DNA from: Propionimicrobium sp. PCR01-08-3
GTDB lineage: Bacteria; Actinomycetota; Actinomycetes; Propionibacteriales; Propionibacteriaceae
Direction of reading: 5' to 3'
Assembly (NCBI RefSeq): GCF_030286045.1
Contig: NZ_CP127390.1
Span: 2,993,482-3,057,481, forward strand
DNA length: 64,000 nt
The notes beneath the pieces were generated by a model. That model searched no databases. It worked only from the letters and a program-made list of their open reading frames with translations, and was not told the origin of the DNA. This document shows, in pieces, positions 56,948 through 64,000 of the stretch. Both the position numbers and the translations under genes were made by a program. Within the stretch, counting starts at the first letter, position 1. Every line of letters begins with the position of its first letter.

Positions 56948-57746
56948 GCAAAGTGCCATCTTTCCAATAAGACTTACAAAAGTGTGGGAGCCGCTGATCT
57001 TCGGGCGGTGGAGTCATGTAGTCCCCAAAGATGGATGTCAAAAAGGCGTCATAGCTGCGTGGTGCCAGGAAGCTGTGCCCTTCAAACTCCACGGTCGTGG
57101 ATTCCAGAAAGGAGTGCGGCATCCGTTCAGCCGGGCCGTATGACCAGATCACCGTAGCAACATCATTACTGTCAGTGATCGGCGTCGCGGCCGCCAGTCG
57201 GTCGAGTCTCTTTGCCTCCGCATAGATATCCCTACGTCGTGCAAGTGGCGTTAGGACGCTCTTGATGGCCTTTCGGAGGGGGCTGCTCGCAACGCGAGGA
57301 TTTGCTACGACAAAGTCATAGACGCGTTTAGTCCGGGCATTGGCCCGGAACGGCTCGTCGTCTGCTGGTAGACCGTCAACGGGAAAGATGTCGATCCACA
57401 CACCTGATCGATATCGAGGATCCACATATTGCTCGTCGACGTAGGTTCTGCTGTCAACGATCTTGAAGAATGGATAGATCGATGACTTATCCCGATACGA
57501 AATGAGCTTCAGATTCGATCCGGCATGCTCGTCATTGAATAGGCCGTAGAGTTTCTCATAATCCTCCCGGGGCATGGTGATATCGATGTCGTCGTCCCAC
57601 GGTATGAAGCCGTGGTGACGTATTGCGCCGAGCAGCGTCCCATAGGCAAGGTAATACCGCAAGCCATGACGGGTGCAGAAGTCTGCCACATCAATCAAGA
57701 TGCCCAACTCGAGCGTTTTCATCTCGGGAAGTTCAATCGCTTCCAT
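56940..57746 (-). CDS. LicD-family phosphotransferase, copy 2
   Basis: 268 residues. LAYGTLLGAIRHHGFIPWDDD carries the same core as copy 1 (key run GFIPWDDDIDI), then VWIDIFPVDGLPADDE. It differs from copy 1 in its last third. With the flippase (8-nt overlap) and the GT2 gene (14 nt upstream) it makes one leftward unit. It may add a phospho group to a second place on the glycan. Confidence 0.87.
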   Translation of the reverse strand: MEAIELPEMKTLELGILIDVADFCTRHGLRYYLAYGTLLGAIRHHGFIPWDDDIDITMPREDYEKLYGLFNDEHAGSNLKLISYRDKSSIYPFFKIVDSRTYVDEQYVDPRYRSGVWIDIFPVDGLPADDEPFRANARTKRVYDFVVANPRVASSPLRKAIKSVLTPLARRRDIYAEAKRLDRLAAATPITDSNDVATVIWSYGPAERMPHSFLESTTVEFEGHSFLAPRSYDAFLTSIFGDYMTPPPEDQRLPHFCKSYWKDGTLHD

Positions 57747-57760
57747 CTGTGCCTCCTGGC

Positions 57761-58639
57761 TTAGCGATAAACCGTTCTGCGTAGGATGACTGAGGGTATG
57801 TAGGCCAACGCCGCAATGATGCGATTGGGAGCGTTGCGCACGCCACGGCGGGTACCGCTGAGTTGGCAGCCGACGAGGTAGAGGATCGAGTTGTAGAACT
57901 TCAACCAGAAGGTGTCGGAGTATTCCACATACATGCGTTTAAGCGTCATGTAGCCGATCGGGTTCTTCTTCGTGATGGCACGGACATTGGCGGTATAGCC
58001 ATCGGCCAGATACTCGCGCACGATGAGAACCCGATCGATAACACCAAGCGAATAGTGCTGATCGATCTGGTGATAGACGTAGGGCTCCGCCATGAACTTC
58101 TCGCCGTCGGCCACCCAGAATGGATAACGCTTGAGGATCTCCGTGCGGTGCAGCGGAGCCGTATCGCCCTTGTGACCATGTTTGTAGTAGAGATCCCAAT
58201 AGGTTGTGCGGGTGATCCCTGGAGGCATGCCGTTACTGAGCGGTGTTTCGGCGTCGCTCCCGCACATTCCGATCAGGCCAGCGACAGTCGGATCGTCCTG
58301 ATACGACACCCAGCTGTCCAAGACAGTGTCAACTGCTCGAGGAGCGAGCAGATCGTCCGAATCGACGCATAGAAAGAGTTCGCTGGTGCACAACTCGACG
58401 CCACGGTTGTAGGCGCGTTGTTTGCCGCCGTTGGGCTGTTTGGAGTACTCGATGCGGAAGGGAGCGTCCGTCATAAAGCGTCGCACGAGTGCTTCGGTGT
58501 CGTCCGTGGAGCCGTCGTCGACGATCAGCCAGTAGAACTGCCGTGAGTTCTGTCGCTTGAGGCTTTCGAACAGCGCCTCAAGTGTGTGCGCCCGATTGTA
58601 CGTCGGGGTGAATATGCATAAACGCTCCACCTGGCGCAT
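57761..58639 (-). CDS. Family 2 glycosyltransferase
   Basis: 292 residues from MRQVERLCIFT; a longer frame adds 32 residues. CIFTPTYNRAHTLEALFESL, WLIVDDGSTDDTEA and CVDSDDLLAPRAVDTV show the GT-A fold with the DxD motif. The C-terminus has YNSILYLVGCQLSG and a hydrophobic patch. It is the first gene of the leftward licD-flippase unit. Acceptor unknown. Confidence 0.86.
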   Translation of the reverse strand: MRQVERLCIFTPTYNRAHTLEALFESLKRQNSRQFYWLIVDDGSTDDTEALVRRFMTDAPFRIEYSKQPNGGKQRAYNRGVELCTSELFLCVDSDDLLAPRAVDTVLDSWVSYQDDPTVAGLIGMCGSDAETPLSNGMPPGITRTTYWDLYYKHGHKGDTAPLHRTEILKRYPFWVADGEKFMAEPYVYHQIDQHYSLGVIDRVLIVREYLADGYTANVRAITKKNPIGYMTLKRMYVEYSDTFWLKFYNSILYLVGCQLSGTRRGVRNAPNRIIAALAYIPSVILRRTVYR

Positions 58640-58762
58640 GTTACAGGCTTGCCGTTGGCTGTATCCATAGTGGTATCGGTCATTGAAGCTGGCGACCACC
58701 GGATGTCCTCGCGCCTGGCCGAGTAACTCGGTCACGCACAGGTCTGCACGGTGGTGATCGCG

Positions 58763-59743
58763 TTACGCCTCGATGCGCCGGGGCCCTGCCTGCCAGGCTT
58801 CCCAGGCGGACGCAACGATCTCGTCGAGGTCGGCCTTCGCGACAAAGCCCAGATCCTCGCGGATTCGGTCGGCGGAGGCGATCAGCTTCGGTGGGTCCCC
58901 GGCGCGGCGTCCCTCGACCAGAGGCGAAGTGTCCAGCCCGGAGACGCGTCCGATCGATTCGATGACCTCGGTGACCGATGAACCCCGGCCGGTGCCCACA
59001 TTGAACACGTGATGGGTGAGTTGGCCGTCAAGACCGTGCAGCGCGGCGATATGGGCCTCGGCAAGGTCTTTCACGTGCACATAATCGCGAATGCAGGTGC
59101 CGTCGGGGGTGGGATAGTCGTCGCCGAAGACACGGGGCGCCGCACCGTCGGCGAGCTTGTCGAGCACCATCGGGATCAGATTCATGATCACCGAATCTCC
59201 AAGTTCGGGCCAGCCGGCACCGGCGACGTTGAAGTAACGCAGTGCCACCCAGTTGAGCCCCCAAGCCCGCTCGCAGTCCGCGAGAATCCACTCACCGATC
59301 AGCTTGGAGCGTCCATATGGGTTGATGGGTTCGGTCGGCGAATCCTCGGTGACCACTGCATCCTCAGGCGCGCCATAGACCGAAGCAGACGACGAGAAGA
59401 TCATCTTTGTCACGTTCTCGCGGCGCATCGCCTCCAGCACATTCACCAGGCCGCCGATATTCTGCTGGTAATAGAAGAGCGGACGCTCGACCGATTCGCC
59501 GACCTGCTTCTTCGCGGCGAAGTGAATGACCGCGTCAACCTTCTCGCGGCGGATAACACCGGCGAGAGCCTCGGGCGCAGCATTGGCGGAGATGTCGATC
59601 TGTTCGAGCGTGGTATCACCGATCCGGGCAGGCACGCCGTTGGACAGGTCGTCCACGACCACAACGTCGGTGCCCGATTCGCGTAGCAACCGAACCACAT
59701 GGGAGCCGATGTAGCCCGCGCCACCCACAACAAGAACGCTCAT
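58763..59743 (-). CDS. galE: UDP-glucose 4-epimerase
   Basis: 326 residues. Rossmann GGAGYIGSH at the N-terminus, SSSASVYGAP and the YGRSK active site (YxxxK), and the GalE-type C-terminal part (VFNVGTGRGSSV). It interconverts UDP-glucose and UDP-galactose for the glycan. Confidence 0.93.
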   Translation of the reverse strand: MSVLVVGGAGYIGSHVVRLLRESGTDVVVVDDLSNGVPARIGDTTLEQIDISANAAPEALAGVIRREKVDAVIHFAAKKQVGESVERPLFYYQQNIGGLVNVLEAMRRENVTKMIFSSSASVYGAPEDAVVTEDSPTEPINPYGRSKLIGEWILADCERAWGLNWVALRYFNVAGAGWPELGDSVIMNLIPMVLDKLADGAAPRVFGDDYPTPDGTCIRDYVHVKDLAEAHIAALHGLDGQLTHHVFNVGTGRGSSVTEVIESIGRVSGLDTSPLVEGRRAGDPPKLIASADRIREDLGFVAKADLDEIVASAWEAWQAGPRRIEA

Positions 59744-59969
59744 CCGTCTTCTCCTAGCTCATTGCTTCGCCATTGAGGTCGTGTCCGATGGTAGTGCAGG
59801 AAAGCCAGAGCATTGTTAAATGCCAAACCTGGCGAGATACACGGTGCTCCTCCGACTATGAGGCATCCTTGGGCAAGTCTCCCTACTCTGAGTAGGGTGT
59901 CTCGGGCCCGACCGGTAGTCTTCGTAGCGGATTCGTGTGGAATCTGAAGCGGTTGGAAGGCGATATCGG

Positions 59970-61514
59970 ATGGGTCCCAGTTCGAAGGCTCGGCGCCGAA
60001 GCACGTTGGGGGTAACGCTGCGTATCCTCGGCTGGATGGTCCCGCTCGCGGGGTTTTTGCTGACAGGCTGGGCTTGGGCCTGGTCATCACCTGTGGGATC
60101 AGGTCCCGATGACGATTATCACATGGCGAGTATCTGGTGTCCTACGCCTCTTGAGACATCCGGGTGCCTTGCAGGATACGATGATTCAGGAAACGCCATA
60201 ATTCATATCCCCAATTCGATTGGTCCACGTGCATGTTATGCGCAGCACCCAGACGAGTCTGGGGGATGCCAGCGCGATGTTGAGCGTGAAGTTCAAACGA
60301 CGCGGGTAGATAATGGCGGATACCCGGGCGGCTACTACGACTTCATGCATTGGTTCGTCGGCCCTGATACACACCAAAGTGTGTATTCAATGCGGGTGTT
60401 CAATGTGATACTCGCTGGGCTGCTGTTCGCTGCAACTGCTGCTGTGAGTGGAAAATCGGCGCGGCTACCAGTGATCGGTGGCATGATTGTCGGGCTTGTG
60501 CCGCTCGGGATCTTTTTAGTGGCGTCGGTCAATCCAAGCGCCTGGGCGATTATCGGCGTTGCCGTAGCTTGGGGCAGTACTCACGCATTAATCGCTCCGC
60601 ATTCTGCTCGATGGAAGCGAATTGGAGCAGTTTTGTTGCTGCTTTTGGGGGCGACGATTGCCGCTGTAAGCCGGGGAGATGCCGGTGCTTTCGTAGTGGT
60701 GGTGACGGCAGGATATCTGATACTTCAGTATCGTCGAGGGGCACCACGAATCGCCATCTTCGGCGTCGTCTTGGCGAGTCTAATTGGGCTAATCGGGTTT
60801 ATGTCAGCAGGTCAATCGGCTAGTGGTCTAACTCAACCATGGATTGACGGAGGATCGCTCACGGGGTTTTCTTTGCTGATTCGTAATATTCGGGACTTGC
60901 CGCTGCTCTTTGGTGGAATGTTCGGGTATCAATGGGGGCTGGGTTGGCTGGATACCAGCCTGCCAAGCATCACGGCCGTTGCGATGCTTATGGTGGTTGG
61001 GGGTATCCTCTTCGTTGGCACGCAGCGGATTTCCTGGCGTAAAGGGTTGATCCTAATGATGCTTTTTGGCGCGGCATCGGCTCTCGCGCTCTGGACGCTA
61101 CAGCTAAGTAATACGACAGTTGGCAACCAGGTACAACCCCGTTATCTGCTGCCCCTCATCTTGGTCTTTTGCATGGTGCTTTTCGTGGATGAAAATCATT
61201 CTGAGCGTTCGATTCACTTCCCCGTGGCGACACGGTGGCTGGTGTGGACGTTCTTGGTCATCGCTCAGTGCTTCGCCCTACAACGAAACATCCGACGGTA
61301 TATAACTGGCATCGATGTTGATGGCTTCAATTTGAATGTGGCCGTTGAATGGTGGGAAGCGCCGGTGCAGCCCATGACACTGTGGGTACTCGGCACGCTT
61401 GGATTTGCCATGTTTGCAGCGGCGCTTCTTTATGTAGGGAGGCCGACTGAGGCCGAGGGCTCCGCCGCGGAAGATCTTGAGCCGACACCTAAGCGAGCAA
61501 CAGCACAGGCGTAG
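59970..61514 (+). CDS. DUF2142 polytopic membrane protein
   Basis: 514 residues from the ATG with GGAAGG 10 nt upstream (a GTG at 59937 is an alternative). About ten hydrophobic segments with a large outside loop after the first, holding the DUF2142-type SGPDDDYHMAS motif with acidic residues, like GT-C glycosyltransferases. Family function unknown; probably a glycosyltransferase acting outside the membrane. Its bases are clearly more AT-rich than those of galE or rmlB beside it, a sign of transfer. Confidence 0.75.
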   Translation: MGPSSKARRRSTLGVTLRILGWMVPLAGFLLTGWAWAWSSPVGSGPDDDYHMASIWCPTPLETSGCLAGYDDSGNAIIHIPNSIGPRACYAQHPDESGGCQRDVEREVQTTRVDNGGYPGGYYDFMHWFVGPDTHQSVYSMRVFNVILAGLLFAATAAVSGKSARLPVIGGMIVGLVPLGIFLVASVNPSAWAIIGVAVAWGSTHALIAPHSARWKRIGAVLLLLLGATIAAVSRGDAGAFVVVVTAGYLILQYRRGAPRIAIFGVVLASLIGLIGFMSAGQSASGLTQPWIDGGSLTGFSLLIRNIRDLPLLFGGMFGYQWGLGWLDTSLPSITAVAMLMVVGGILFVGTQRISWRKGLILMMLFGAASALALWTLQLSNTTVGNQVQPRYLLPLILVFCMVLFVDENHSERSIHFPVATRWLVWTFLVIAQCFALQRNIRRYITGIDVDGFNLNVAVEWWEAPVQPMTLWVLGTLGFAMFAAALLYVGRPTEAEGSAAEDLEPTPKRATAQA

Positions 61515-61518
61515 TTGA

Positions 61519-62529
<1,011 letters not shown>

Positions 62530-62569
62530 GCACATAGCCGGTACAAGAAGAAAGACAGGACGCATCACC

Positions 62570-64000
62570 GTGGCTGAGATTGAGGCTGGCAAGCAACTGC
62601 GCATCGAAGAGACGCCGATCCCGGGATTCTTGCGGATCGATCTGACGGTGCACGCAGACAACAGAGGCTGGTTCAAGGAGAACTGGCAGCGCGAGAAGAT
62701 GATGGCGCTCGGCCTGCCCAATCTCGGCCCCGTGCAGAACAACATTTCGTTCAACGACGAAGTCGGCGTGACCCGCGGCATTCATGCAGAGCCGTGGGAC
62801 AAGTACATTTCGGTGGCCACCGGCCGCGTTTTCGGAGCCTGGGTCGACCTGCGGGAGGGCCCCAGTTTCGGTGCCGTGTACAGCTGCGAGATCGACCCGA
62901 GCGTTGCTGTTTACGTGCCGAAGGGTGTCGGCAACGCTTACCAGACCCTCGAGCCCAATACCGCCTACACCTACTTGGTGAATGCGCATTGGAGCCCTGA
63001 GGTTTCGTACACCTTCCTCAATCTTGCGGACGAAACCGTCGCCATCGATTGGCCGATTCCGCTCGATCAGGCCATCCAGTCCGACAAGGATAAAGGCCAT
63101 CCGAGGCTTGCTGATGTGAAGCCGTTCGCCGTCGCGTGCGCTCCCGCAAAGAAGGTGCTGGTCACCGGAGCCAACGGCCAGCTCGGTCGCGAACTGATGC
63201 GGCAGCTGCCTGAGGCCGGATTCGCGGCCGACGGAGTCGACCTGCCCGACTTCGACATCTCCAACGCCGAGCAGATGGCCGGTGTCGACTGGGCGGGCTA
63301 CGAGGTGATCATCAATGCCGCCGCCTGGACCAATGTCGATGGTGCCGAGACCGCCGAAGGGCGCCCCGCTGCTTGGAAGGCCAACGCGGGGGGTCCGGCA
63401 AACCTGGCACGCGCTGCATCGGCACAGGGAATCACGCTGGTGCATATTTCGAGCGAATACACCTTCGACGGCACCAAGAACCCGCACACCGAGGCCGAGC
63501 CGCCGAGCCCACTCGGCGTTTACGGGCAGTCCAAGGCCGGCGGCGACGCCGCGATCGTCTCCACCCCGAAGCACTATCTGGTCCGCACCAGCTGGGTGGT
63601 GGGCGACGGCAAGAACTTCGTTCGCACGATGGCCGGGCTCGCCGAAAAAGGTATCAGCCCGTCAGTGGTTTCCGACCAGGTCGGGCGGCTGACCTTCACC
63701 ACAGATCTGGCGGCAGGCATCATCCATCTACTCAGCACCGGTGCCGAATACGGCACCTACAACCTGTCGAATGAGGGCCCAGAAACCAGCTGGCAGCAAG
63801 TGGCGGCACGGGTCTTCGAACTTACCGGTCATGACCCGAGCCAGGTCTCGCCGATCAGCACCGAGGAGTACTTCGCAGGCAAGCAGGTCGCTGCGCGTCC
63901 GTTGAACAGCACCATGGATCTCACCAAGATCGAGGCAACCGGCTTCGTTCCGGCAACTGCGGATCAGCGCCTCCGGGAGTACCTGCAGGAGTACTTACGC
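62570..64000 (+). CDS. RmlC-RmlD fusion: dTDP-4-dehydrorhamnose 3,5-epimerase and reductase (3' end cut by window)
   Basis: 477 residues to the window edge, from a GTG after GACAGGA; no stop is reached. Residues 1-185 are an RmlC cupin (PGFLRIDLTVHADNRGWF, the catalytic His in TRGIHAEP, KYISVATGRVFGAW). Residues ~195-477 are an RmlD short-chain reductase (VLVTGANGQLGREL, SSEYTFDG, VYGQSKAGGD with YxxxK). The join makes one enzyme for the last two steps to dTDP-rhamnose. It follows rmlB by 40 nt. Confidence 0.95.
   Translation, partial: MAEIEAGKQLRIEETPIPGFLRIDLTVHADNRGWFKENWQREKMMALGLPNLGPVQNNISFNDEVGVTRGIHAEPWDKYISVATGRVFGAWVDLREGPSFGAVYSCEIDPSVAVYVPKGVGNAYQTLEPNTAYTYLVNAHWSPEVSYTFLNLADETVAIDWPIPLDQAIQSDKDKGHPRLADVKPFAVACAPAKKVLVTGANGQLGRELMRQLPEAGFAADGVDLPDFDISNAEQMAGVDWAGYEVIINAAAWTNVDGAETAEGRPAAWKANAGGPANLARAASAQGITLVHISSEYTFDGTKNPHTEAEPPSPLGVYGQSKAGGDAAIVSTPKHYLVRTSWVVGDGKNFVRTMAGLAEKGISPSVVSDQVGRLTFTTDLAAGIIHLLSTGAEYGTYNLSNEGPETSWQQVAARVFELTGHDPSQVSPISTEEYFAGKQVAARPLNSTMDLTKIEATGFVPATADQRLREYLQEYLR

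Overview
This 64 kb window comes from a high-GC Gram-positive chromosome (Actinomycetota) and spans the replication origin. The evidence is the order gyrA-gyrB ... dciA-recF-dnaN-oriC-dnaA-rpmH-rnpA-yidD-yidC-jag-rsmG-parA-parB ... trxA-trxB, together with a WhiB-family protein, a DUF3566 protein beside gyrA, and a DUF6049 plus pseudokinase pair near trxB. A fused rmlC-rmlD gene and the overall gene style suggest Propionibacteriaceae or a near relative. That family-level placement is inference; no 16S gene is present.

Layout. (1) Positions 1-5.5 kb hold a compact phage- or ICE-like cassette of small, mostly 4-nt-overlapping genes. It contains a RepA-like AAA ATPase, a WhiB-like protein, an HGGxSTG protein, two DUF6907 paralogues and an Rmf/CrpP-like protein. 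It stops at the 3' end of a tRNA-Ile gene, a typical integration site. (2) Positions 5.8-21.2 kb are the leftward replication block: DUF3566, gyrA, gyrB, dciA, recF, dnaN, oriC and dnaA. A three-gene cluster of unrecognised membrane proteins is inserted between dciA and gyrB. (3) Positions 21.7-26.7 kb are the rightward block rpmH-rnpA-yidD-yidC-jag-rsmG-parA-parB, with two parS sites that lie inside coding sequence. (4) Positions 27-46 kb hold trxA/trxB, an extracytoplasmic pseudokinase, DUF6049, a drug-type MFS exporter, cca, a ParDE toxin-antitoxin pair, a RhtA-like exporter, MscS, a lipoprotein penicillin-binding protein, a YcaQ-like protein, an alpha/beta hydrolase, an aldo-keto reductase, an L,D-transpeptidase and acylphosphatase. 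murJ, expected beside the pseudokinase and DUF6049, is not there. (5) Positions 46-64 kb form a surface-polymer region. It opens with a Fic protein and a decayed choline-kinase fragment, followed by a wHTH-LicC-LicA fusion and a LicB-like permease. After a HepT-MntA toxin-antitoxin pair come glycosyltransferases, a DUF2304 protein, two LicD-family transferases, a MOP-type flippase, galE, a DUF2142 membrane protein, rmlB and the rmlC-rmlD fusion, which runs off the window end.

How the parts work together. The origin block supplies replication initiation, topology control and segregation. The last 17 kb looks like a complete route for building and decorating a cell-surface glycan. GalE and RmlBCD make sugar nucleotides, the glycosyltransferases assemble units, the flippase exports them, LicB/LicA/LicC take up choline, phosphorylate it and make CDP-choline, and the two LicD proteins would transfer phosphocholine to the polymer. 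The phosphocholine arm is the most interesting inference. The three-gene membrane cluster at 12.4-16.0 kb and the inverted heptamer array inside the RepA-like gene are the best candidates for undescribed elements.
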